DNA of 64,000 bases. Source: Azospirillum endophyticum (GTDB taxonomy: Bacteria > Pseudomonadota > Alphaproteobacteria > Azospirillales > Azospirillaceae). The stretch covers positions 418,369 through 482,368 of the forward strand of contig NZ_JAENHM010000058.1 of NCBI RefSeq assembly GCF_016595245.1. Reading direction: 5' to 3'. This document shows, piece after piece, positions 17,215 to 24,454 of the stretch. The notes beneath the pieces were generated by a model. It saw nothing but the letters and a program-made list of their open reading frames with translations. It searched no databases and was not told the origin of the DNA. Position numbers and translations under genes: made by a program. The first letter of the stretch is position 1, and every line of letters starts with the position of its first letter.

Positions 17215-18137
17215 TTGCCCTCCTCCCCATCGAGGATCGCATCGATCTCGGCCCGCAGCCGCACCAGCCGGTCGCGGTTGTCGGGGTCGAGGTAGCGGCG
17301 CTGCTCGCGCACCACGGCGACGTCGCGCAGGATGCGCTTCACGCTGGCCTGCAGGCTCCGCACCGCCTCCTTCGCATCCGCGTCCCCGGCCGTGTCCTCC
17401 TGCGGAGCGTCGGCATCGGCACCGCCCTTGGCATGGTCGCGCTTGGCCTGCCGCACCGCCTTGACGCTGGCGCCCTCCTTGGCGCGCTCCCACAGCCGGT
17501 CCTGCAGCTCGGCCGGGGCGGCGGCGATCTCGATCATCACGGAACGGGAGACATGGGCGAACTCGGTCGCATACTCCTCCCGGATCTCTCCCGGCAGGCC
17601 CATGATCGCCAGCAGCTTGGTCACGTCGGTGCGGTCGCGCCCGACCACGGCGGCCAGCTCGTCATGGGTGTAGCCGTGCTTGTCGATCAGCCGGGCCAGC
17701 GCCGCCGCATATTCCACCGCATTCAGGTCGACGCGCTGGACATTGTCGATCAGCCCGATCTCGTCCGGGTCGCCGGAGGTCAGGATGGCGAAGACCGTCT
17801 TGCGGCCCAGCATCTCGTGCGCGCGCACCCGCCGCTCGCCGCCGATCAGCAGATACTCGCCCTGGGGCAGCGGGCGCACCAGGATCGGGTTCTGAAGCCC
17901 GTGCCGCTCGATGGAGGAGGCGAGGCTGCGCAGCTCCGCCTCGTCGAAATGGCGGCGCGGCTGATCGGGGTTGCGGTGGACGCGGGCGAGGTCCAGCTCC
18001 ACCACGTGCGGGAAGCCGGCCGAGGTGCCGAACAGCCGGTCGGTGCCCACCGTCAGCCCGCCGCCCATCGCGGCGCCGCCCGGCTCGGCGGCGGTTCCCA
18101 GCAGTTCGCGGGTCTTGCGTTCGAACTTACGCGACAT
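17211..18137 (-). CDS. parB: ParB-family partition protein
   Basis: 308 residues. The ParB/Srx nuclease-like domain contains LARVHRNPDQPRRHFDEAEL, GLQNPILVRP and the GERRVRAHEML nucleotide-binding motif. A KorB-type helix-turn-helix follows (YTHDELAAVVGRDRTDVTKL), and the C-terminus is helical and charged. ParB binds parS and works with ParA to segregate the replicon. The ATG at 18137 lies inside the 3' end of parA (11-bp overlap), supporting translational coupling. No canonical parS (TGTTTCACGTGAAACA) was seen in the window, so this replicon probably uses its own site. Confidence 0.92.
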   Translation of the reverse strand: MSRKFERKTRELLGTAAEPGGAAMGGGLTVGTDRLFGTSAGFPHVVELDLARVHRNPDQPRRHFDEAELRSLASSIERHGLQNPILVRPLPQGEYLLIGGERRVRAHEMLGRKTVFAILTSGDPDEIGLIDNVQRVDLNAVEYAAALARLIDKHGYTHDELAAVVGRDRTDVTKLLAIMGLPGEIREEYATEFAHVSRSVMIEIAAAPAELQDRLWERAKEGASVKAVRQAKRDHAKGGADADAPQEDTAGDADAKEAVRSLQASVKRILRDVAVVREQRRYLDPDNRDRLVRLRAEIDAILDGEEGN

Positions 18138-19137
18138 GCGACGTCTCCCGGTTCTGGGCATAGGCGCGGATCTGGCGCGCCACCTCGCGGAAGGTCTCGG
18201 CCCCCGGCGCCTTGGGATCGCCGGCCAGCGTGATCATGCCGGCGGCGGCGGCCTTGCCATAGACGGTGGCACGCGGGATCGGGTCGAAGACCGGCACCTG
18301 ACCGGCGTAGGATTCGTGCAGTTCCTGCAACGTCGCGCGGTCCTGGGTCAGCCGGTCGTTGTACATGGTCGGAATGATGCCGGCGATGCGCAGGGCCGGG
18401 TTCACCCGGCGGCGGATGCGGCCGATGGTGTCGATCAGCCGCTTGACGCCCAGCAGAGCCAGCGCCTCCGTCTGCACCGGCACCACCACCAGCTCGGCCG
18501 CCGACAGGGCGTTGGCGGTCACCAGCCCCAGGTTGGGCGCGCAGTCCATCACCACGTAATCGTAGGAGTGGCGCACCTCGTCCAGCTTCTCGCGCAGGAT
18601 CAGCCCGCCGGTGGAATCGGCCGCCAGCTCGACGTCGGCATCGGCCAGCGACAGCCCGGCCGGCGCCAGGTCCAGCCCGCTCTCCGTCGTCGGCATGATG
18701 ACCGAGGTCAGCGGCTCTTCCGACCGCAGGACGTAATAAAGTGTCTTGCGCTGCTGCTCCAAAGCGACGATGGCGGCGTTGCCGATGCCGACATGGACGG
18801 TGGCGTTGCTCTGCGAATCGCAGTCGATCAGCAGCACCCGCGCCCCGCCCTCGGTCAGGGCGTAGGCGAGGTTGACGGCGGTCGCCGTCTTGCCGACGCC
18901 GCCCTTCTGGTTGGCGACGGCCAGATATGTGGCGACCCGCGGCCGCTCGTCCGCCTTGTGGCGGGTCAGGAAATCGACGAGCTGCTGCGGGATCCGTTCT
19001 GCCCCGCTTTCCCAGCGGCTGATCCGCGCCTTGGTATAGCTGCGGCCGAGCTGCCCATTCAGCCATTCGGCGAACTGCGTCTGGTTCTCGCCGCGGCGCT
19101 CGCGCAGCTGGCGCATGTCGTCGCCCCCGCTCCCCAT
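18127..19137 (-). CDS. parA: ParA-family partition ATPase with N-terminal HTH
   Basis: 336 residues. The N-terminus carries an XRE-like helix-turn-helix (NQTQFAEWLNGQLGRSYTKA, then RISRWESGAERIP), as in type Ia plasmid ParA proteins that repress their own operon. The ATPase core has deviant Walker A NQKGGVGKTATAVN, LLIDCDSQSNATVHVG, and the switch region VVMDCAPNLGLVTANAL. ATG 19137 was chosen because GGGAG lies eight bases upstream; ATG 19116 is possible. It partners with parB and lies about 3.6 kb from repA, separated by two membrane-transport genes. Confidence 0.92.
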   Translation of the reverse strand: MGSGGDDMRQLRERRGENQTQFAEWLNGQLGRSYTKARISRWESGAERIPQQLVDFLTRHKADERPRVATYLAVANQKGGVGKTATAVNLAYALTEGGARVLLIDCDSQSNATVHVGIGNAAIVALEQQRKTLYYVLRSEEPLTSVIMPTTESGLDLAPAGLSLADADVELAADSTGGLILREKLDEVRHSYDYVVMDCAPNLGLVTANALSAAELVVVPVQTEALALLGVKRLIDTIGRIRRRVNPALRIAGIIPTMYNDRLTQDRATLQELHESYAGQVPVFDPIPRATVYGKAAAAGMITLAGDPKAPGAETFREVARQIRAYAQNRETSHVA

Positions 19138-19237
19138 CGACAGCACTCCCGTCATTCCCCCGGACTCCGGCCCCCCGTCGGCGGCCGCGCGGAGTCTGAG
19201 CAAGTTGCCGGAACTTTGTCAATGGAGCCCGTGCGGA

Positions 19238-19257
19238 GTTGCAACAACAGATGCAAC
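19238..19257. promoter_or_regulatory. Inverted repeat upstream of parA (candidate operator or parS)
   Basis: GTTGCA-N8-TGCAAC, with the left half extending to the 8-bp palindrome GTTGCAAC. It lies about 100 bp upstream of the parA start, between parA and the CNNM-type gene. A ParA autorepression site or the partition site are both possible. Confidence 0.4.
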
Positions 19258-19283
19258 CCCGCCCCATCGCCCGGCCGCGGGTC

Positions 19284-20594
19284 TCACCCCCCGGTTTCGT
19301 CCGGCTGCTCGACCCTGGGCATCACCAGCACCTTGTCGATGCGGCGTCCGTCCATGTCGACCACTTCGAAGCGGACGCCGTTCCAGTCGAAGATCTCGCC
19401 CGCCTGCGGCACATGGCCCAGCCGGTGCAGAACCAACCCCGCCACCGTGTGGAAGTCCCCCGCATCGCGCAGTCCGCGCACGCCGACAATGTCCTCGAAC
19501 TCGTCCACCGGCATCCAGCCCTCGACAAGCCAGGAGCCGTCCTCGCGCCGGATCGCCGCGGTCTCCACCGCCTCGCCGGCCTCCGGCAGGTCGCCGGCGA
19601 TGATCTCGAGGATGTCAGTCAGGGTGACCAGCCCCTCGATGCTGCCATACTCGTCGACCACCATCGCCAGATGGTGGCCCGAGTTCTTCATCAGGTCGAG
19701 CAGCTTCAGGATCGGCGTGCCGTCATGCACCACCAGCGGCTTGGCGGCTCCGGCCTCCAGGTCGAAGGGGCGGCCCTGGACGACGGCGCCCAGCAGGTCG
19801 CGGGTGTGGACGACGCCGACCAGCTCGTCGAGCGTGCCGCGGCACACCGGATAGCGCGAATGCCCGAAGCTGCGGATCGCCTCCAGCAGCTCGGCCTGCG
19901 GCTTGCCCAGGTCGAGCCAGGCGACGTCCGGGCGGGGGACCATGATGCTGCGCACCGAACGGTCGGCCAGCCGCAGCACGCCGTCGATCATCTCCTTCTC
20001 GGCCGGGGCGAAGACCCCGGTCTGGGTGCCTTCGGAGATCATCGAGCGGACCTCCTCCTCGGTGACCGTCTCCTCGCGGGCGCCATGCAGGCCAAGCAGC
20101 CGCAGCAGCAGGTCGGTCGAGGCGCCGAGCAGCCAGACGAAGGGGCCGGCGATGCGGGACAGCATGCGCATCGGCGGCGCGATCAGGGCGGCGACCCGCT
20201 CCGGGTTCTTCAGGGCGATGCGCTTCGGGATCAGCTCGCCCAGCACGATGGACAGATAGGTGATGACCACCAGCACGCCGCCGACGCCGAGGATCTCGCC
20301 GTTCCCGGCCAGAACGGGGAAGCCCTCCAGCCACTGGCCCAGCCGGTCGCCCAGCGTGGCGCCGCCATAGGCGCCGGCGACGACGCCGACCAGGGTGATG
20401 CCGATCTGGACGGTGCTGAGAAAGCGGCTCGGCTCCTCGATCAGCCGTAGCGCCGTCCGGGCGCCGCGGTCGCCCTGGTCGGCCAGATGCTGGAGCCGGG
20501 CCTTGCGCGAGGAGACGACGGCCAGTTCGGACATGGCGAACACCCCGTTGAGGAGCGTCAACGCGACGATGATGGCGATCTCAAACGAGAGCAT
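19284..20594 (-). CDS. CNNM/HlyC-CorC family membrane protein (DUF21-CBS-CorC_C)
   Basis: 436 residues. The N-terminal DUF21 transmembrane domain (about 1-190) includes ALTLLNGVFAMSELAVVSSR and IVLGELIPKRIALKNPE. Two CBS domains follow (RSIMVPRPDVAWLDL; AMVVDEYGSIEGLVTLTDIL), then a CorC/HlyC C-terminal domain (GDFHTVAGLVLHRLGHVPQA). The family is linked to magnesium/cobalt efflux or to membrane maintenance; 'hemolysin' is a historical name. ATG 20594 follows CAGGGA and starts at MLSFEIAI; an upstream ATG at 20621 lacks a ribosome site. A structured 5' region precedes it. Confidence 0.9.
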   Translation of the reverse strand: MLSFEIAIIVALTLLNGVFAMSELAVVSSRKARLQHLADQGDRGARTALRLIEEPSRFLSTVQIGITLVGVVAGAYGGATLGDRLGQWLEGFPVLAGNGEILGVGGVLVVITYLSIVLGELIPKRIALKNPERVAALIAPPMRMLSRIAGPFVWLLGASTDLLLRLLGLHGAREETVTEEEVRSMISEGTQTGVFAPAEKEMIDGVLRLADRSVRSIMVPRPDVAWLDLGKPQAELLEAIRSFGHSRYPVCRGTLDELVGVVHTRDLLGAVVQGRPFDLEAGAAKPLVVHDGTPILKLLDLMKNSGHHLAMVVDEYGSIEGLVTLTDILEIIAGDLPEAGEAVETAAIRREDGSWLVEGWMPVDEFEDIVGVRGLRDAGDFHTVAGLVLHRLGHVPQAGEIFDWNGVRFEVVDMDGRRIDKVLVMPRVEQPDETGG

Positions 20595-20770
20595 CCAAGG
20601 ATTCCCTGAAAGAATGAGCATGAGTCATCGCGCGGCCGGCGCCCGGTGGCGCCCCGCGTTCGACAGGACCAGTGAGGAAAGGAGAGCCGGCAGCGTAAAG
20701 CGCGTCAGGCATCGGCCGCCCAGGGCCGCATGATAACGACCGGATCGTCCATGCAGAAAGATGGGGATAC

Positions 20771-20804
20771 GCCGCGGACGACCGAAAATTCGGTCCCCCG
20801 CGGC
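20771..20804. other. Two-tier hairpin in the leader between CNNM-type and CDF genes
   Basis: Outer stem GCCGCGG/CCGCGGC, a symmetric 2-nt internal loop, inner stem GACCGAA/TTCGGTC, two-base loop. It is the clearest structure in the otherwise gene-free 20595-20885. It could be part of a structured 5' leader of the CNNM-type gene or a terminator for the CDF gene, both on the minus strand. It does not match a riboswitch class that I recognise. Confidence 0.45.
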
Positions 20805-20885
20805 CACCTGGGGCCGCTTGGCGAAGAGTTCATCGGGTCCCCGCCTGCCGGGCAGGGTTGCTCCATCCTGATTGCGCGCTGCCGG

Positions 20886-21881
20886 TCAAGTGGTGTGGGC
20901 TCGGCTGTTTGCAAGGTTCGCCGGTTCGCCCGCCGCCCTCACCTCGGTGAAGACGCGCCGGATCTCGGGAAACCGCTCCTTCACCCGCCGTTCGATGCGG
21001 GCCAGCGCCTGCTCCACCTGCCCGGCGCTGACCTCGTCCCGCACATCTACGCTGAGATTGACGATCACCACCTTCGGGCCGAGATGGATGGTCAGCACCT
21101 CGTTCACGTGGTCGACGGCGTGTTCCTCCCGCACCAGGGCGCGCACCCCGCGCACCAAGTCGGGACTGGCGGCCTCGCCGATCAGCAGGCTCTTGGTCTC
21201 ATAGGCGAGGAAGCCGGCGGTGGCCGCCAGCACCAGCCCGATCAGCACCGAGCCGACGCCGTCATAGACCGGCTGGTCCAGCAGCAGGTCGGCCGACAGG
21301 CAGGCGGCGGCGATGACGAGGCCGACCAGGGCGGCGCTGTCCTCGAACAGCACGATGAAGACGGTCGGATCCTTGCTGGCATGGACGGTCTCGAACACGC
21401 CGGCCTCGCCGCGGTCGGCATTGAAGGCCCGCAGCGCCACCACCCAGCTGATCCCCTCCATCACGAGGGCGACGCCCAGCACGACGAAGTTGATCCAGGC
21501 CTGCTCGACCGGCTGCGGATGCAGGATTTTCTCCACCCCTTCATAGAGGGAGACCACCGCACCGCCGGCGAAGATCACCAGCGCCACGACGAAGGTCCAG
21601 AAATACAGCTCGCGCGCATAGCCGAAGGGGTGGCGTTCGTCGGGCGGCTTCTTCGACCGCTTCAGCCCGACCAGCATCAGCGCCTCGTTCCCGGTGTCGA
21701 CCAGGGAATGGACCGCCTCGCTCAGCATCGATGCACTGCCGGTGAGGAGCGCCGCGATGAATTTGGTGACGGTGATCGCCAGATTGGCCGCGATGGCGGC
21801 GAAGACGACCTTTCCCGATTCCCGGTCTTCTTCTTCTGCCCCCGACGCCGCTCCCATCGATCCCGCCGTTTGCCGCGCCAT
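20886..21881 (-). CDS. Cation diffusion facilitator family transporter
   Basis: 331 residues with about six membrane segments. CDF features: TM2 region SMLSEAVHSLVDTGNEALML with the HxxxD metal site, HPFGYARELYFWTFV, TM5 region VLFEDSAALVGLVIAAACL, and a cytoplasmic C-terminal domain (VVIVNLSVDVRDEVSAGQVE). It predicts proton-coupled efflux of a divalent metal (Zn, Fe, Mn or Co). ATG 21881 was chosen for the strong GGAGGAG six bases upstream; an in-frame ATG at 21899 has no such site. The replication iterons begin 78 bp upstream. Confidence 0.9.
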   Translation of the reverse strand: MARQTAGSMGAASGAEEEDRESGKVVFAAIAANLAITVTKFIAALLTGSASMLSEAVHSLVDTGNEALMLVGLKRSKKPPDERHPFGYARELYFWTFVVALVIFAGGAVVSLYEGVEKILHPQPVEQAWINFVVLGVALVMEGISWVVALRAFNADRGEAGVFETVHASKDPTVFIVLFEDSAALVGLVIAAACLSADLLLDQPVYDGVGSVLIGLVLAATAGFLAYETKSLLIGEAASPDLVRGVRALVREEHAVDHVNEVLTIHLGPKVVIVNLSVDVRDEVSAGQVEQALARIERRVKERFPEIRRVFTEVRAAGEPANLANSRAHTT

Positions 21882-21958
21882 GGCGTCTCCTCCCCCCATC
21901 AGGCCTCAGGGCAAGACAACTCCCGCGCGGTCGGCCTGTTCCCTGCCGGCGGGACTCC

Positions 21959-22165
21959 TGAACCTTGGTGACGCTCCCCGGGCGGAACGACCGTCCCGGA
22001 TTTGAACTTTGGTGACGCACGCAGCCCGACCGACTCGGCATGACTCCTGAACTTTGGTGACGCCAAGGTGCCGCGGAGCCGTCCATGGCCTTGAACTTTG
22101 GTGACGCCCAGGCGCCGCCCGGCACCCCGAATCGACTCGAACGGGCGTTTGAACTTTGGTGACGC
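21959..22165. repeat. Iteron cluster 1 (five direct repeats)
   Basis: Five direct copies of TGAACTTTGGTGACGC or the variant TGAACCTTGGTGACGC begin at 21959, 22003, 22046, 22092 and 22150. Spacing is about 43-58 bp, roughly four to five helical turns. These are the presumed RepA binding sites of the replication origin. Confidence 0.9.
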
Positions 22166-22220
22166 CTGGGCAATCCCGGTCAATGATGAGCCGCGTGACG
22201 AGCCTCCACGCATGGCGGAG

Positions 22221-22304
22221 TCATTCCCGCGAAGACAGGAATCCAGAGAATTCAATCGCTTATCCGCCAATTTCCCCGGATGCCCGTCTTCGCGGGGGTA
22301 ACGG
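22221..22304. repeat. REP-doublet repeat, family 2, copy A (inside the iteron array)
   Basis: Inverted units TCATTCCCGCGAAGACAGGA and its diverged mirror TGCCCGTCTTCGCGGGGGTA flank a ~40-bp spacer. It occupies the 230-bp gap separating iteron clusters 1 and 2. A second, better preserved copy is at 31297-31381. Confidence 0.75.
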
Positions 22305-22398
22305 GAAGTCCACCCTGTCCAATGGCCCGCAGCCCGGGCCACCGACCCGCCTCCTCTCGCAGGCCTGAAACGCCACCCATCGCGCCTGCTGGAATCCT

Positions 22399-22654
22399 TG
22401 AACTTTGGTGACGCCCCGTAGGGTCCGTCATCCCGATTCTCGCCGAATCGACAAGCCGAGCGTCACCAAGGTTCAAATCGTCAGGCACTCCACCGGCGCG
22501 ATTCGTCCACAGGCCGCCGATTCTCCCCCATGAACTCTGGTGACGCCTGCCTTGAACTCTGGTGACGCGACTCGGAGTTATCCCCTGAACCTTGGTGACG
22601 AATCTAATAGTTGGTTCCAAATAGCTTCCAATTAGCCTGCGTCACCAAGGTTCA
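22399..22654. repeat. Iteron cluster 2 (four direct, two inverted)
   Basis: Direct copies begin at 22399, 22531, 22553 and 22586 (TGAACTTTGGTGACGC, TGAACTCTGGTGACGC, TGAACCTTGGTGACG variants). Inverted copies lie at 22460-22475 and 22639-22654 (GCGTCACCAAGGTTCA). The last inverted copy is about 100 bp before repA and, with the direct copy at 22586, brackets the probable repA promoter, an arrangement suited to autorepression. Confidence 0.88.
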
Positions 22655-22750
22655 AATTGCCTTCGGCGCGATCCGGGGTGTTGTATCTGGCAGGTTCGGT
22701 CACTGGACGGTCACAGCACCGTCACGGTGGGCCAAAAGCTGGAGGTCGGC

Positions 22751-23680
22751 ATGGGCAGCATTCATCGTTTGATCGAGACTCACGGACGAGACGGCGCGCT
22801 GGCACTCGTTTCGGACGAGGAACGGCCGCTGATCGACATCGCCGCCGCGGTCCAGGCCGCGGAAAATGGCAAGCTCGGCATCACTTACGCCGGATTCTGC
22901 CAGACCGCACTGCCACATCGCCAGCTTCCCGACGACCAGCATTGGGAACGGCCGGGCCACAAGGTGAAGCTGGTGATCCAGCCCGGCGTGATCGAGGACC
23001 GCAACGGCGTCACCCGCCGAATCGGCGTTCCCTATGGCAGCCGGGCGCGCATGATCCTGCTCTATCTGCAGACCCGCTCCATCCAGACCGGCAATCCGGA
23101 GGTGGAGCTGGGCGGTTCCATGCATGACTGGCTGAAACGCATGGACATCCCGATCTGCGGCAAGGCCTATCGCGACGTGGAGGATCAGGCCGCAAGGCTA
23201 TCCGCCTGCCACCTGACCTTCTTCACCGACGCCGACGGCGGCCGGCGGCAGAGCAAGGAATCGATCGTCGCCGACGCCATCCAGCTGCGCCGTCCCGACG
23301 ACCGCCAGGGAACCCTGTTCACCGAGACGGTCCGGCTGAGCGACAGCTTCTTCAAGGCCCTGCGCGAACATCCGGTGCCGGTGGCGGAAGAGGCGCTGAA
23401 AGCGATCAGTGGCAAGTCGATGGCGCTCGACGTCTATATCTGGCTCGCCTACCGCCTCCATTCGCTGGACAAGCCGACGCCGATCACCTGGGCGGCCCTG
23501 CACGGCCAGTTCGGCGCCGGCTACGCCCTGGTGCGCCAGTTCAAGACCAAGTTCATCCCGAATCTGAAATACGCCATGGCCGCCTACCCGGACGCCCGGG
23601 TCGAGGAATCGGGGGAAGGGCTGATCCTCTACCCGTCGCGTCCGCCGATCAGCGAGCGGGCGATGGCGCGCATCGCCTGA
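22751..23680 (+). CDS. repA: Plasmid-type replication initiator RepA
   Basis: 309 residues, resembling the RepA family (plasmid-encoded RepA) found on alphaproteobacterial plasmids and chromids: YAGFCQTALPHRQLPDDQ, VPYGSRARMILLYLQTRSIQ, VELGGSMHDWLKRMDIPICG, ALREHPVPVAEEALKAISG, and ALDVYIWLAYRLHSLDKPTP. The protein binds iterons, recruits the replisome and autoregulates. ATG 22751 was chosen because GGAGG lies five bases upstream; a GTG at 22727 would add eight residues. Identification rests on family resemblance and on the iterons on both sides. Confidence 0.9.
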   Translation: MGSIHRLIETHGRDGALALVSDEERPLIDIAAAVQAAENGKLGITYAGFCQTALPHRQLPDDQHWERPGHKVKLVIQPGVIEDRNGVTRRIGVPYGSRARMILLYLQTRSIQTGNPEVELGGSMHDWLKRMDIPICGKAYRDVEDQAARLSACHLTFFTDADGGRRQSKESIVADAIQLRRPDDRQGTLFTETVRLSDSFFKALREHPVPVAEEALKAISGKSMALDVYIWLAYRLHSLDKPTPITWAALHGQFGAGYALVRQFKTKFIPNLKYAMAAYPDARVEESGEGLILYPSRPPISERAMARIA

Positions 23681-23725
23681 TACGCGCCTGATACGCGCCT
23701 GGATCTTGCCGCTGAATCCCGGCGC

Positions 23726-23806
23726 TGAACTTTGGTGACGCCGATCTTCTGGAATCCTGAACTCTGGTGACGCTTCCATCCGCCAGACGCCCGTCACCAG
23801 AGTTCA
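23726..23806. repeat. Iteron cluster 3, downstream of repA
   Basis: Direct copies at 23726-23741 and 23758-23773 and an inverted copy at 23791-23806. The last two form a perfect 15-bp inverted repeat (TGAACTCTGGTGACG / CGTCACCAGAGTTCA) with a 19-bp spacer, immediately after repA and just before the 3' end of a convergent small gene. It could serve as an incompatibility/handcuffing locus and as a terminator. Confidence 0.88.
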
Positions 23807-23824
23807 AGCGGGTTCTCTCCAGCG

Positions 23825-24040
23825 CTATCGCCCTTCGGGCGGCGCGATGCGCAACGTCGTCCCGTCTGGCCGATGGAGTTCGATGATCGTTTCCAGACGG
23901 ATCAAGCGCTTTTCGTGATCGGCCACCGCAGACGTCGCCTCTCGTTTCAACGCCCCCAGATTTTCATCCAGCCGCTTCACCCGCTCCTCGATCAGCACGA
24001 TCGATCGCAGTCCGCCCAGGATCTTGTCGCCGAAACTCAT
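23825..24040 (-). CDS. Small coiled-coil hypothetical protein
   Basis: 71 residues, not recognised. The sequence is highly charged and helical, with a leucine/isoleucine heptad pattern from LGGLRSIVLIEERVKRLDEN through VADHEKRLIRLETIIEL, suggesting a short coiled coil. Its ATG overlaps the stop of the upstream ribbon-helix-helix gene as ATGA, so the two are translationally coupled. Position beside the origin suggests a replicon-maintenance role, perhaps as partner of the DNA-binding protein; no toxin family is recognised. Confidence 0.6.
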   Translation of the reverse strand: MSFGDKILGGLRSIVLIEERVKRLDENLGALKREATSAVADHEKRLIRLETIIELHRPDGTTLRIAPPEGR

Positions 24041-24303
24041 GGCACCCGCCGCTCCCGCAAAGCCGCCGTCAGTGCCTCGGTCTCCGCGAGAGCTGCGTCG
24101 AGGCGGGCGATGATGCCCGGCTCCGCCGCGGAAAGGGCATCGAGCAACCCTTCGATCTCTTCCCGATGCTCCGCCAGATCATCATCGGTGATCCGCCGCC
24201 GGACGAATTCCGCTGTCGAAACGCCGGCGGATTTGGCGCGGCGCTCAAGCCGTCTCTTCTCTTCAGGCGTCATTTGCACCACCAGACGCGCCGTCGCAGC
24301 CAT
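24037..24303 (-). CDS. Ribbon-helix-helix DNA-binding protein
   Basis: 88 residues. The N-terminal ribbon-helix-helix reads ARLVVQMTPEEKRRLERRAK then SAGVSTAEFVRRRI; the C-terminal half is an acidic helix (EEIEGLLDALSAAEPGIIARL). Such proteins occur as antitoxins, plasmid copy/partition regulators and MobC-like accessory proteins. ATG 24303 follows GGAGAG. A palindrome immediately upstream may be its operator. It is co-transcribed with the small coiled-coil gene. Confidence 0.7.
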   Translation of the reverse strand: MAATARLVVQMTPEEKRRLERRAKSAGVSTAEFVRRRITDDDLAEHREEIEGLLDALSAAEPGIIARLDAALAETEALTAALRERRVP

Positions 24304-24320
24304 GACACTCTCCTGATTGG

Positions 24321-24337
24321 ACATGGACATGCCATGT
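24321..24337. promoter_or_regulatory. Palindrome upstream of the RHH gene
   Basis: ACATGG-N5-CCATGT, 18 bp before the RHH start codon, in a locally AT-richer patch. Ribbon-helix-helix proteins typically bind short palindromes in their own promoters, so this is a candidate autoregulatory operator. Confidence 0.45.
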
Positions 24338-24454
24338 ACATTGGTGCGTTCCGGCCCATGGGTCAATCAGCCATAGAGAGCTTTTCCTGTCACGACAGAC
24401 TGAGACGTGAGGTCCCGTCAGACCTGGTGTTGAAAAAGGGGGGCCCTGGAGCCG

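Larger units (their letters stand above)
21959..23806. other. Iteron-type replication origin region with repA
   Basis: Fourteen near-identical 16-bp iterons in three clusters surround repA: five upstream-distal, six upstream-proximal and three just downstream. Weak DnaA-box-like sequences (TTATCCGCC at 22260, TTATCCCCT at 22578) lie between them. The most AT-rich stretch (22600-22640) is immediately before repA and may be the unwinding or promoter region. This is the architecture of theta-replicating iteron plasmids. The exact oriV boundary cannot be read from sequence alone. Confidence 0.85.

Noticed and set aside
17208..17217. Overlapping stop codons (CTAG) of the aldehyde dehydrogenase and parB as a possible assembly artefact
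   Set aside because: Both proteins end at normal family lengths, so the compact convergent junction is accepted as real.
22208..22304. Possible CRISPR-like spacing of the repeated elements near the origin
   Set aside because: The iterons are 16 bp with irregular spacing and mixed orientation and flank repA; there are no cas genes, so this is an origin, not a CRISPR array.
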